Shown here in pieces: positions 22,311 through 33,405 of a stretch of DNA of 64,000 nucleotides. The position numbers were made by a program, and so were the translations under genes. This DNA is from Paragonimus westermani (Eukaryota; Platyhelminthes; Trematoda; Plagiorchiida; Troglotrematidae), in NCBI GenBank assembly GCA_008508345.1, contig QNGE01000124.1, forward strand, positions 207,860 to 271,859, given 5' to 3'. The notes beneath the pieces are model-generated. The model searched no databases, was not told where the DNA came from, and was given only the letters and a program-made list of their open reading frames with translations. Within the stretch, counting starts at the first letter, position 1. Each line of letters opens with the position of its first letter.

Positions 22311-25300
22311 TCTTGATCAGCTATGAAACTAGTTTGTCTGAAAACCACTGAACACGAACGCAAATAACTGATACGAGCAACTGTGAACGAATGATGAGAA
22401 TAGAAACCCACTCTGATTGCCCCCAATCTGGAAACGACAGGAACCAATAAAAACGCGGACAAGCCGGACTTCGCACAGACAATCTGTTCGGCCATCAGAC
22501 GATTACAACACTCCCGAATAAGACCACCAGAAGTAGTTGAAACATGGAGCATTCCAGTTAGCTCGTGAAGTTCTTATTCTCAACCCACTCAGTATTAAGA
22601 TGTGGAACGCCGCACTCAACCTGCTTGAATTCATCCGTAGTAAATTTGGTGCGGACGCTCCACCGACTTACTCGGGAAACTGATCAGTACATACGGGCAA
22701 TCCTTGACCTTGAGCACAGAAAAAATATTTGAATCCCGCGTCGATGCATATCTCAGCAACGGCTCGCGATATGTGACGTCCAACCATGGAATCACGTTCT
22801 TTGGGTCTAGTTAAGCCGGAACTCAACAGTGATCAGCAGTGATCCAAAATATGGTCGCTGTGGTACACTCGGTGGATGAGATCAAAGGTCGGAGGCAGCT
22901 TCAACCCGAAAAGTGTTATCAGTAAAGAATCAAACAATCCAGCAGTGAATACCACCTCCAACATTGTGAGTCTTTGTGTACTATGAAACGGAACCGTGTG
23001 GTATCTCGCCAAACGTCTTAACAAAGTTATTCCAAATGATGTCTGTGGTAAGCCCACGCACCTGATCATCAACTAAGCCGTCCATAAAGGTAGTGTATTT
23101 GTTACGGAGGATCTATCTGACACCAGCACAAGCTCAGATACAGAAATTTGTGATTCTGCACAGACCATTCGGTTAAGTTACACGAGCGTGTCAACAATCA
23201 AAATTATTTAAAACCACGACGGAAGGCTCTTTTCGTTTCTTGCGAATGATTCCAGCGCTATATAGTCTGGCAATTTCAGAAGACGCTTAGTTGTACTGGC
23301 GGATGCGTTATATCCAGGCCCACTGGATTGGTGAATTGGACTCGAAGAGCAGAGTTTATATATTTTTTAATGGGAATTCTGTAGAAGAAAGGGTCGCTTA
23401 AGCTACTGTGAATGAGATACGGGTGTGTCTGAGGTGTAATCGGCGGCTTGCCGAGGCATAGATAACCCAGCGACAAAGTCAGTTACACATGAGGCTTCGC
23501 CGATTAATTGACGCGATGACAGCTGACAGCGGAGTCTCACGATGGAAATGTGTGTACTCAAAAAAGGCCTTTTGTTTGAGCGCCCAATTTCGGACCTTTC
23601 GATGGCCGTAAAAGACGGTCACAGACTATTTTCTATTTGCAACCAATGTCCACCTCCCGAAAAACCACGGCGGCCTTGAGCTCATCAAAATGTCTGCTCA
23701 GCGAATGATTGTGCACCACGAATTCCTGTGGGGAGAGTAAAATTAGGACAACTCATTACCAACTTAAATGTGACGTGTGATAGTACAATCTTGCGTGAAA
23801 TTCTGTCTGTGGGCTGGTTATAAGAGGCATATGAGCGAGCGCCAAGCGGGGTCTCATTAGTTGAATTCTACTGCCAGCACAATCGACTTGATAGAAGCTA
23901 CGCGTCAACGACTTCTTTGCTGGTTAGTCTATACAGCATCAGAGGCCAAAGACTCAAAAGGAAGTGATCGTTCCGATCTAAGGATGTCTTATTATTCAGA
24001 TGATCGAAGTGATGTCTTTCATCTGTGACCGTAAACAGGTCTATTTTGGAAAGCTTCTCATCACGAACTTCAAGTGGTACGACCAGACTCTTTGCATCGC
24101 TGATAATGACGGGACCAGATTAAGGCCACTATCCAGAGCCTGTTAAGGACGTTGCTTTCCAAAGCCTGTGAGACTTTGAAGTTGCCCACGGCGAATATGA
24201 GGGAAAAGCGTTGAGCGAAGCAACTTTCTCTAGGTGAAACGGGAGACCGCACCATCCAAAAGTAAGCCGAAAGGCGACCGACAGACAGTTTCCAAAAATG
24301 CGAGTCGTAAGTACATCGTTTGATAGGTAGTTTAAGGGCGTCTTGCATGAAACAGATGATGCTGCTGAATAGATGAGTCCACTGCATCTCATGATTGGTG
24401 TAGAAAGCTACCCCTCCCACGATTGCTCTCTTGTAATCGGCGCGTCAAACAGAACCACGGATACCGACGTCATCACTTGCCTTTGGTATAAACCACTCAA
24501 TCAACATGAGCTTAGTTTGAGTGTAGTTTGGACTACACTGGGTTAAGTGGCACCTAGGAGTAACGGTGAAATAGATTGTGACGCTCAGATGACAACCGCT
24601 AACTGCACTCAAACCACATTCGGATTGCAATCGCAAACTCACTTTTTAACTACCTGACAGCCCATCTTACGCCCATCCCCCGGTTCTGCCACAGAAAACA
24701 CGTGCTTAAAAATGAATGCAGAAGTGAATCAACTTTACTGTACAAAGTTGTTCACTAATTTGTAACCGTTGTTACCTGCAGGCAAATCGTAGTGGATAAG
24801 TGGTCATGCGTTTGGTCCCCTTGAAGTGCAATCGAGATGTTGTCCCAAAAGGCGCAAAATTAAAAGACGTGGTGAGGGTTGGAACCAAACCGTATACCTC
24901 CAGCAGTGTGTGGAAATATGATGAACAGTTGATTCTAGTCTAATCTTCTGCCGAAGACAACAGCCATAAGAAGAAAAAGCGTGAGACGAGGGGAGTGAGG
25001 TGGCAACAGTAGGTCATTACTTGTCAGTGCGATTGGGCAACTGTTCACCGACTAAAACATCTATGAATATCAGCTAGTAGATGAAAACACTTGTTAGAAC
25101 GTCGTCATCATTAATGTGGCAGCAAACACTGGGTCTCACTGGACCTGAGAAAAACTTATCACCCTTCCATTCACTGCGAATCTTCACCTCCATTTGTTTT
25201 TCAAATAGGTATCACCGACATTTTCGGACGATCGGAATGATCTCTGCCGCCTCTGGCCACCTAACCAAAATGGGCTTCAGCTCACTGAGCGGCATCTAAA

Positions 25301-26590
25301 ATAGCTCCGAGTGAAAAGGGCGTACAACCCTCGAGTTTGTTAAACTACACTGGAAATGGTGGAAGAAAACCACTTTCAAAAACGGGATAGTAGATGGGTC
25401 GTTGGAAAAGAGACTAGGATTTGCTGCGTGCAGTTAGTCTTAAGAATGAAGAAAAGTAACAGTGACTTTGTCGCAGGCTTCCTATAACAAGCGTACATGG
25501 AATCATGCACACAGGACAAACAAACGGGAAAGCGCGGTTACACCTAGGACCCCTAGAAATAACTTGGTTATAAGATAATGTGCAACAATTAACTAATTGC
25601 AGTCTCAAAAACTTAGCAAACACACGATTCACAAAACCTGTGAGCAATTTGGGAAAAACTTTAGGTGGTTAAGAACCACATAATTCAGGTGAAGCACTAT
25701 CTGAAATTGACTATGAATGTCCACTTTCATCGGTAAGTTTTGCTCTTTTTCAACAACTGTATAAGCTGTTCAACAGTTTATTTTTCATCGCATTGATGGT
25801 ATAAACGCAAGCAGGTTATCCTTCGTGGTGGCCGGAGTTGTGCTTGATTTTGTTTGTACAAGTTGAGCGGCTTGGACCAGAAATATTCCAGCTGCTCGCA
25901 CAGTTATGCTTTTAAAGGTGCCTGATGCCGCAACGATAAGAGAAGAAATCCTTCACTTCCGTGAGTAGTCAAGAAGACTACTAGACGAAACGTTCAGAAG
26001 TTCAAGCCCTAAGTGCTATCAGGACGTAAGTTCACAGCCACCACCGGTGCTAACGTTTGTCCGTCCATTGAAAAGACATGGAACGAGGGAAAAGTGGATG
26101 ACCATTATGGGTCTGATTTTTGGAACCCGTACCTTCAGATATTGGGACTGGCAGTGGTAAAAGAAAAATAAATAAATAAATAAATAAATAGGAGTGAGAA
26201 TTTGACCAACTTAGATATGTGAAAGTAAGGTGCCAAGGGAAATCACGCAAACAAACCTCTCAAAACAAGTCCGAAAAACGGTGATCAACCTCCACCAAAC
26301 TTTCTTTTCAACTCTGTCACAATGCCAGGGGATTTTAGAACCGTGGACGCATATTCCAATGGTTGGTTTCTCAACATGTGAAGAACCTATTTCTACTCGA
26401 TGTAAGAACCCTCTTCTTCACCATTTTGTGACCGCGGCCTAAAAAATGGGGGCTTTTATGCAGATTTAACAGAGGTTTCTCCTTAACTCCGGTTATTTCT
26501 TTACGAATTTTCGGGGTTTCCATTAGGCTCCCTCTAGCCGTCGTTCGCACCTGGAAAATAAGTCAAATTTTCCCTGTCTATCTTCACAAA
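22311..26590. other. No recognisable gene; possible LINE scrap and TAAA microsatellite
   Basis: Long stretches lack any convincing similarity. On the minus strand near 24100-24250 a piece reads VGNFKVSQALESNVLNRL, which loosely resembles the thumb of CR1/L2 LINEs, but the surrounding sequence does not support it enough to call. A TAAA microsatellite lies at about 26163-26192. I see no exon-like structure I would defend. Confidence 0.4.
26163..26192. repeat. TAAA microsatellite
   Basis: Seven or so tandem TAAA units after a poly-A run. Such tracts often mark old poly-A tails, but no element ends here visibly. Confidence 0.9.
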
Positions 26591-27640
26591 TTACCTTCGC
26601 ATTTCCAACAGCAGACTTACAGAGCACCTTTGAACTTTTTCAACTATCTTTGGGTCTTTCACCAGTCGCGGGCTCCGGGCCGGCACACGGTACTCCATAT
26701 GTGACCTGAAGTACGCTATATTGAATCGTAACAGCACCTCCTTGCTACTTGACGCGAAACTCTTTCTCAACATCTACAGCGCTCTATTTCCTCCACGGGC
26801 TTGAAGACCTTGAAATTCCCAACTACGAACATCCCCAAGTTTTAGACTGCCAGTATCCACCTCAGCTCACGCTCCTCACCCTCATTACCAAGAGATATGG
26901 TCGACCTTGTGTGTTCCCCAGCAAACATTGATTGCACCTGTGTACATTCAAGGGTAGTTGCCATTTACCTGGCCACATCTGAACAGTTCAGATCTTCCTG
27001 AATGTATGTGCTGTCAGGCTTCGCATCATCAGCCGAGAAGTATCTGGGGCACTTCAGGTTTTGGCCGTCACTGATGAAAATTAAAACAGTGGCGGTCCGA
27101 GCACTGATCTCCGGGGTGCCCTGTTAGCCACCGCACTTATTTGGACCCTCCCCCTACCATCACTACATGGAAGATGCGATTCTCCAAGAGGCCCTGTATT
27201 CATCCTATCGACATTGAATGAAGGCCGATGGTCTGCAGTTTGAGGGTTAACAGTCGGTGGTCTACTGAATCGAATGCCTTCCTAGACTCCACGTAACAAA
27301 CTTAAACTTCCCTCATATTCAACCTCTTCTTGAGCTCATCCCAGAAGCAAACAAGATTGGTGATACAAGACGTATGCCACGTGAACCTATTTTGGTCTGG
27401 TATGATAGAGGTTTTCCCTGTCAACTGCCTTACAATCCTAACTTCAATAATTCCTTTGGGCAGCTTCAGGACAACCGATATGGGATCGGCTGGTTAGTAC
27501 TTCCTCGCCTTGTGTTTCTTACTTCTATCATGGATGGACGCGACCACTGCCTCCCTCCAGTCGTCTGAGACGAAGACCTTCTGGAGGGAGATTTAAACGG
27601 TTACAAAGGATTCCCGCAAAACACCGCCCGGAAGTCTTAA
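26591..27640 (-). pseudogene. CR1/L2 LINE reverse transcriptase and C-terminal tail
   Basis: Minus-strand blocks are WHTSCITNLVCFWDELKKRL (about 27380-27320), AFDSVDHRLLTLKLQTIGLH (motif A, near 27250), then after frameshifts SDGQNLKCPRYFSADDAKPD, where the active-site pair of aspartates survives as SADDA near 27030. The tail at 26773-26591 (FRSHMEYRVPARSPRLVKD, IVEKVQRCSVSLL) matches the usual region after the thumb. Nothing of the element is seen below 26590. Confidence 0.72.
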
Positions 27641-27847
27641 TATCTTTGAATGTGTATAGCCTAGCGTCATCGCCTTATCCACGTCTGATCAATCCAATTA
27701 ATACTTAACTTCTTCCCATGCTACTACAAATTTCCCCACCACGAGTCCCCTTTCAATAAATGTGCTGAGTTTAGCAACGGTAGCTCCAGAGTTTGCAATG
27801 TTCTGCTCTTCAAAAATCCGACGGCAAACATCCGCTTTTTGTAGCAG

Positions 27848-28990
27848 TCATCCGACAACACTACCCTCAGTATAGGCAGTGCTGCTCAGCCCTCTCTCAA
27901 TGGCCCCTCTGACCTGGATAGAGCCAAAGAAGGCCCGGAGTTCTTTACAGCGTTTCTCTGTTAGATTCGCTTCGGACACTTTCCTGGATTTAATACGTAA
28001 TCCAGAGTGCCCTTTTCTAATCTCATCGTGCTGACCAAGATTAATATGTCCTCTAGGCGTTTTGTACACAACCCAAGCTTTCTTTTGGTGCCTCTGCGCC
28101 CTCATCACTTTAATTTTCCACCACAGATGCTTCTCCTTGTGCCGGTCACCGCTTAACTGAGCACGCATGTCAGTCAGTTGCATAGGATTGCTTTTACTTG
28201 TAGTTCAGGCTTTGGCGACATCGCTTGTAGTGTAACAATCTATCCAACACAAATGTTTCGCGTCCTGCCGGGAGAACTCATGACACTTAACAAGAGGTTA
28301 GGTGTGGACACAGCCAAACCATAAATTTAAGACCCCAGGCACACACGTGCCCAACGGTGTTCCGACCTTCAAGTCCAAAATCTCATCAGGGTTCCATGCT
28401 CCAATAAAGTTTTAAAGTTTTGGGGCTTGAACGTCACTGCATCTGGCGGCTTCATCGGCATGTTGAACTGATGCCTTCCCACTTAGGTTATCTAGAAGTA
28501 TTTCACCGAACGAACCACCAGCAGCGTGTATCTACCTGTAATCCACCACGGAAATACTGAAATTCCCCACTATAAGGAGTCACTGTGACACGATTACTTG
28601 TGTTCTATCAACACTGAGGGGTTGCTCATTCTCGTGTCGGGTAGAGCAGAAGCCTCTGTTAACGCTTAGGAGCCGTAATGTTCGTACACCGTCTGCTGTG
28701 GAGGGCTTAATAGTTGGATATCTCCCACATCCGGCTGTTCTCGGTGCTGGCCGTAATGCTGCTGGGTGAGCATCAGAACGGTTCCACTCATTCTAACATC
28801 GTGACTGTCTACCTCGTGAATCAGAATTCCGGAAGAGCGCTTTTGTCCTCAGACATTTCTCCTCGCACCCAGATCCCAGTACTCGCAACCGCATCTTCCT
28901 CCACTAGTTTCTGGGATAGGTCACCCCATTTGTTTCCCAGGCTGCTAGCTTTGTTGCACAAGGCCCTCAGGGACTTTTCACAACCACCCC
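27848..28990 (-). pseudogene. CR1/L2 LINE endonuclease and linker
   Basis: The endonuclease begins around 28990 with an asparagine-containing block (CNKASSLGNKW) typical of CR1/L2. The middle part gives VGNFSISVVDY and GSFGEILLDNLSGKASVQHA in place of the usual catalytic D-x-N and following helix. The open linker 28183-27848 is rich in lysine and arginine and joins the endonuclease to RT. The terminal S-D-H is not visible. The domain is badly decayed, and family placement rests on several blocks appearing in the right order. Confidence 0.6.
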
Positions 28991-30263
28991 TTGTTTAGGG
29001 ATTTTTAGTCGGGGAACGGTTGTTGGCTCAAGCATAACACCACAACACTCTCCCCGTTTTGGGGCTGCGTTCATTTGCTCTGTCCTAGCTTTCGGCTGGA
29101 CTATCCGTACTCCTAATGTTGAGAAACCTACACAATGGAGGATCTTTGGTCTATCTCCCAACTCCTTTGTTCCACGAGTGGCGGTGTTGGTTCTTCCCGT
29201 GGCTTCGAACCTTTGAGTCGCTGCTGTGTCCCAGTCGGTAGCTCAACACCACTGAGATAGCTGATATTCTTCCGCCCTGCTGAGTCACCTGGTGCCACAC
29301 TGGGGCTCGACGTTGAGTAGCCGCGCATATGTGCCCTGTCGCTTCGGGGAATCTGTCTGAATACATTGAGCTAGCAAACTCAGCTAACATGAACCTAGAA
29401 CTATGTGCATTTGCTTGTCAATTGCCCACCATCACCTCTTTTTCAATTGCCACAAGCACTGTACTATTTACTTGCTTCATGATATTAATCAAGTGAAATC
29501 TCACTGCCAATTCCAATGTTTCACCATACTACACAATAGACTTGGGGCTGTCTTTGATGATGACGTCCCTGGTTCTACCAAGATCTAAGTCTCCCGTCCC
29601 ATCTTCAACATCTAACACAACCTTGACCGAAAGCTATCTCTGGTTATGGACCTCAATTAGTCGTTTTTTTCTTGCTTCGGCTCTCAAACAAATATCATCA
29701 CCTAACCCCTCTGGTCCTTTCTTTTACGATTGCAACTTCTACAACTCACCCTGGTAATACCGGGAGCATCCAGTTAGCCTGAACTCCAAAGGCAGTTTTG
29801 TCTTCTGGATGGAATACCAAAAGTAGCAAGTGATTAGGCTTTGTAGCCACCGTTTTTCTTCACCTCGGTATCCATCTGAGCTTTTAACTTTGTTGAAAAG
29901 TTCCTTTCGGTATTCGGGTCATTTGGATTATTTGTCCCCACCGCCGTGCATCACATCCCACTTCACTGAGTGCAACCGGCAATGCGCCGTTCTTGAAGAC
30001 TTCCCCCAAATCTAAACCACCTCTCACAAGAGTAACATGACTGTGGTGTTCGATAACACATGAATCACAAACCCACGCTAGCCGTTTATGGTCCACGTGC
30101 TATTCATAAGCCTACTTCGAGAACCTACTACACCGAAGGTGAAATTAGTAATAATAATGATATATTTCTTAACGTATCTGTGAGAAAAAAACACGCTCGG
30201 ATAAGCGTGATCACTACACATATTTTAACGTGAACCCCATATCGTACACATAATTGTTAGCTG
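28991..30263. other. Unassigned; possible ORF1 remains
   Basis: This lies upstream of the CR1/L2 endonuclease on the minus strand, so ORF1 would be expected here. The frames 29161-28967 and 29390-29151 are open but I recognise no finger or coiled coil. From 29400 to 30263 nothing is recognisable apart from a short repeat at 30151-30225. The LTR of the next element starts at 30264. Confidence 0.4.
30151..30225 (+). repeat. Short dispersed repeat, copy 1
   Basis: About 75 bases, including a run around TATCTGTGAGAA and GTGATCACTACACATATTT, that recur imperfectly at 37716-37788 in the same orientation. Copy 1 lies about 40 bases upstream of the LTR at 30264, and copy 2 lies beyond the end of a LINE fragment. 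Identity unknown. Confidence 0.6.
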
Positions 30264-30575
30264 TGTCGTATAACAGGCAGCTTTGTGGTGAGTAGTATAC
30301 TACTCACAAGTAGTGTATTACCCACAGGCGACATTCAGGAACAAAAGGACAAGCCCCGAACACGACGGACAAGAAGAGACTATCGGAACAGTGTGTACAT
30401 GCTGTGTGAGAACTTTCACCAAGGCGAATGAAAACGTACTGTCACCCAATGTATGTGAGTGCATGTCTGTCGTGCAAATGAGTGCACGCGTTTGTGGTTC
30501 AGTTTTTGACATGACCTGTACGGAAGTGTGCGCAATAAACCGACTTGCTGGCCGAGCGGTTTTTGCGAACACAAC
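30264..30575 (+). repeat. 5' LTR
   Basis: 312 bases from TGTCGTATAACAGGC to GCGAACACAAC, repeated at 34803-35114. The two are identical from about 30270 to 30553. The LTR carries the element's promoter by family rule. Near its start is a short palindrome (GTAGTATACTAC region, about 30291-30303). The end is set directly before TGG of the primer-binding site. Confidence 0.92.
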
Positions 30576-30592
30576 TGGTGCGGTGACGAACG
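30576..30592 (+). promoter_or_regulatory. Candidate primer-binding site
   Basis: TGGTGCGGTGACGAACG follows the LTR directly and begins with TGG, the complement of a tRNA CCA end. Which tRNA primes was not determined. The gag ATG at 30598 is only 5 bases further on. Confidence 0.65.
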
Positions 30593-30597
30593 CGGGG

Positions 30598-31680
30598 ATG
30601 AAAATTCCCTGGTCACAGCCGTTCGAAGACGAAGACGTCCGGACGTTCCTGAAGGACTTGGAGGACGTGGCGGTAGTGGTCGGAGTCAAGATCGACCGTG
30701 GGAAGCTGGCTGCCCTGCGAACACTGGTGAAGGGCAGGGCGAAGGCGGTGTTGGACGCAGCGCGAAGAGGCCCTGCGAAGATGGAGTGGGCCGCTGCGAA
30801 GGAGACGCTGGTGGCTGCGTTTGACAGCCCGGCCGACCGCCAGGAGGCCATGCGGCGGTTCAAGGCGGCCAGGCTTGGACAAGGAGTGGACCCATCCGTG
30901 TTTGCCGCCACTCTGCAAGGTTTTCTGAACAGGGCTCCGCCAGGATTGGATCACAAATCACGACGACAGTTGTTATCGGAACAGTTTATTGAAGGTCTCC
31001 CGATGGCGGTTCGCGACCAAGTCCGTATTGCCCATGTCGCCCGGCCGATGGACCTTGACGAGCTGGCGAAGGTGACGCGGGAGTTGGCAGTAATGTCCGT
31101 GGCCTCAGCAGATGCAAACAGCAATATGGACAACAAGACACTGGAGGTAATGCAGGAGACAGTAGAACAACTCGCAGCGGATGTAGCTGCCCCGAAAACA
31201 TCCAGGAGGCTGTATCATATTTGGAAAAAAGGACATTGGAAGAAGGATCGCCCAATCCGGCGGTCTCAGAGGTCTGAAAATGAAGTGTTTCGTGATTGTT
31301 CTTTTTGTTGGGCGGGTCAGCTAGAAATGGGAGCGATTGAGATGGGGGCCATACATACAAGGGTTGAATTTGATGGAGAGGTAGAACAGTGTTTATTCGA
31401 TCCAGGGGCAGCTATTTCGTTAATTGCTCGTGCAGAAAAGCAGAACCTAGAACCGACATCCATGATGATCAGAACTGTTGGAGGTCATAGTCTACTGGTT
31501 GACGGTGTGAAAGAATGTGGGGTACGTATCGGCGGCCATGTCGTAAAGCACCGTTTCATTGTGTCCCTAGAAACCAGGCAAACGATACTCGGAGCCGATG
31601 TCCTCGCTGCAACAGATGCCGTGATTGACTTGAAGCTCAAGAAGTTGTCAACCAAGTATGGCTCCCTGACGCTCATATGA
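30598..31680 (+). pseudogene. Gypsy gag-protease, open but with disabled motifs
   Basis: An open frame of 360 codons from the ATG at 30598, chosen because it follows the primer-binding site; the frame itself is open further back into the LTR. Gag has WSQPFEDEDVRTFLKDLEDV, an arginine-rich capsid with ETLVAAFDSPADRQEAMRRF and QFIEGLPMAVRDQVRIAHVA. The zinc knuckle (about 31205-31245) has kept only the KKGHWKKD part; the cysteines are replaced. The protease (from about 31360) shows CLFDPGAAISLIARAE: the catalytic triad reads D-P-G (31399-31407) instead of D-T/S-G, which should abolish activity. The C-terminal helix ILGADVLAATDAVIDLKLKK is conserved. The frame ends in TGA (31678) and resumes in phase as RT. 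Confidence 0.85.
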
Positions 31681-31818
31681 CAGCGAAAAGATAGCGTCAA
31701 CCAATTACGCAAGGTTAAAACCCCCAGTTGCACAGCCCCCTTGCTTCAGTTCACGGTCGAGAAGTACTCGGAAGTATTTACAAATGACGATGATCCGTAC
31801 GGATTTTGCAACTGGATT

Positions 31819-32150
31819 GCACCAACAATCGGAACATTTGGACCTCACGGACCCCGCAGGATGCCGATTAATCTTGAGGAGGAATTGAAGAGACACATAC
31901 AGAACATGCTGAGCGAAGATGTTATCGAAGAAGCCAACAGTCCGTACAACTCGCCTGTTCTACTGATGAAGAAGTCCAACGGGAAGCACCGCTTTTGTGT
32001 GGATTTTAGACGACTGAATGAGGTACCAAAGAATGTAATCGTGCCCATGCCGTCAGTCGCTGATATTTTTGATAAGCTACAGCAGGCGAAGTTGTTCACA
32101 GTTTTGGACTTACGCTCCGGATACTGGCAAGTACCAATTAAACCCACAGA
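31819..32150 (+). repeat. Duplicated RT segment, copy 1, bordering a one-N gap
   Basis: 332 bases repeated at 32152-32483 with two substitutions (about 32115 and 32134). The N at 32151 marks a contig join. Overlapping contig ends that were not merged explain it best. Confidence 0.93.
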
Positions 32151-32151
32151 N

Positions 32152-32483
32152 GCACCAACAATCGGAACATTTGGACCTCACGGACCCCGCAGGATGCCGA
32201 TTAATCTTGAGGAGGAATTGAAGAGACACATACAGAACATGCTGAGCGAAGATGTTATCGAAGAAGCCAACAGTCCGTACAACTCGCCTGTTCTACTGAT
32301 GAAGAAGTCCAACGGGAAGCACCGCTTTTGTGTGGATTTTAGACGACTGAATGAGGTACCAAAGAATGTAATCGTGCCCATGCCGTCAGTCGCTGATATT
32401 TTTGATAAGCTACAGCAGGCGAAGTTGTTCACAGTTTTGGACTTACGTTCCGGATACTGGCAAGTATCAATTAAACCCACAGA
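32152..32483 (+). repeat. Duplicated RT segment, copy 2
   Basis: Second copy of 31819-32150. This copy continues correctly into the rest of RT, whereas copy 1 continues correctly from the upstream sequence. Confidence 0.93.
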
Positions 32484-32964
32484 TCGTGAGAAGACCGCTT
32501 TCACGGTAGGCGGAAACCAGTATCACTTCAAACGCATGCCGTTTGGCCTATCCGGGGCACTGTTTACATTTCGGCGCCTGATGGTTCAGCTGGCAAAACG
32601 ACTGTATAATGTGGCGGTATACGGAGATGATAACGTTATATATAGTAACACGGATACGGAACATGCTGCCCATATTAACGCTGTCTTGCATCGCATCAAG
32701 AACTCAGGACTCCGGATCAATGTCGATAAGTCACAACTCGGACGATCATCGGTGGTGTTACTGGGACACAAGGCGGGTCAAGGTGGAATCAAGCTTCTGC
32801 CGGAGAAAGTACCGACAATTAGAAAGGCCGCGGCTCCGAATTCCAAACGAACCCTTAGGCAATTTTTGGGTGAAGCAGGGTATTACAGTCGGTTCGAGAA
32901 AAATTTTCATTCCATTACATCGCCATTGTACGAAATCCTTCGAAAAGACAAGAAATTTGAATGA

Positions 32965-33405
32965 ACCGACGATGCCCAGAGGGCGTTCAAGCGAGTGCAA
33001 CAAGCGATGAACGAGCAACAACTTACGCTGAAACTACCGAATATAAAAGAAACGTTCATCGTAGCAACAGATGCCAGCAAACGTGACATTGGGGCAGTAA
33101 TCAGGCAAAAAGAAGGAGTAATCGAGTATGTTAGCAGAGTCCTGACTCCAACGGAGCAGAAGTATCCGACCACTGAGAAGGAATGTTTAACAATCGTCTG
33201 GGCACTGGACAAGTGAAGGCCATACCTGTCGGGTCAACAGTTCCACGTGGAGACGGATCACAAACCCATGGAGTGGATAATGACTGCGAGGGACCTGAGA
33301 GGCAAATTAGCCCGATGGGCATTACGTCTACAGGAATATGACTTCACGATCAACCATGTGCCTGGTTTGAGCAATTGCGTCGCGAATTTTCTTTCTCGAC
33401 CATAA
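32965..33405 (+). pseudogene. Gypsy RNase H and connection (broken)
   Basis: It continues in phase after the TGA at 32962. TDDAQRAFKRVQQAMNEQQL is the connection. RNase H has FIVATDASKRDIGAVIRQKE (first D), YPTTEKECLTIVWALDK (E), and after a TGA at 33214, HVETDHKPMEWI (second D) and a C-terminal stretch VPGLSNCVANFLSRP, then TAA at 33403. The domain degrades the RNA strand during cDNA synthesis. All catalytic residues are visible but two stops cut the frame. Confidence 0.85.

Larger units (their letters stand above)
26591..28990 (-). mobile_element. CR1/L2-type LINE, endonuclease to RT tail, degenerate
   Basis: On the minus strand the order is endonuclease start near 28990 (CNKASSLGNKWGDLSQKLVE), endonuclease middle (about 28400-28560, GSFGEILLDNLSGKASVQHA), linker (28183-27848, HLWWKIKVMRAQRHQKKAWV), RT palm (about 27400-27000, WHTSCITNLVCFWDELKKRL and AFDSVDHRLLTLKLQTIGLH), FSADDAK near 27030, and the C-terminal tail (26773-26591, YRVPARSPRLVKDPKIVEKV). 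It is broken by many stops and frameshifts. Confidence 0.72.
31741..32964 (+). pseudogene. Gypsy reverse transcriptase with internal duplication
   Basis: Blocks are GPHGPRRMPINLEEELKRHI, DVIEEANSPYNSPVLLMKKS, FCVDFRRLNEVPKNVIVPMP, FTVLDLRSGYWQV (motif A), FKRMPFGLSGALFTFRRLMV (motif B) and VAVYGDDNVIYS, an intact YGDD. The stretch from 31819 to 32150 appears again at 32152-32483, separated by one N. The copies differ at two bases, and 332 plus 1 bases keeps the frame. A real polymerase would have only one fingers region, so one copy is almost surely artefactual. The frame ends at TGA 32962 where relatives have tryptophan. Confidence 0.9.

Noticed and set aside
23276..24642. Minus-strand open frames of about 60 to 116 codons, with a stretch near 24250 resembling LINE thumb
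   Set aside because: One short loosely matching block in a long region is not enough for a LINE call. Mentioned only as a possibility.
30313..30597. The N-terminal 95 codons of the open frame at 30313 read as coding
   Set aside because: They lie in the 5' LTR and primer-binding region, and the same sequence is present in the 3' LTR at 34852-35166. The gag ATG is placed at 30598.
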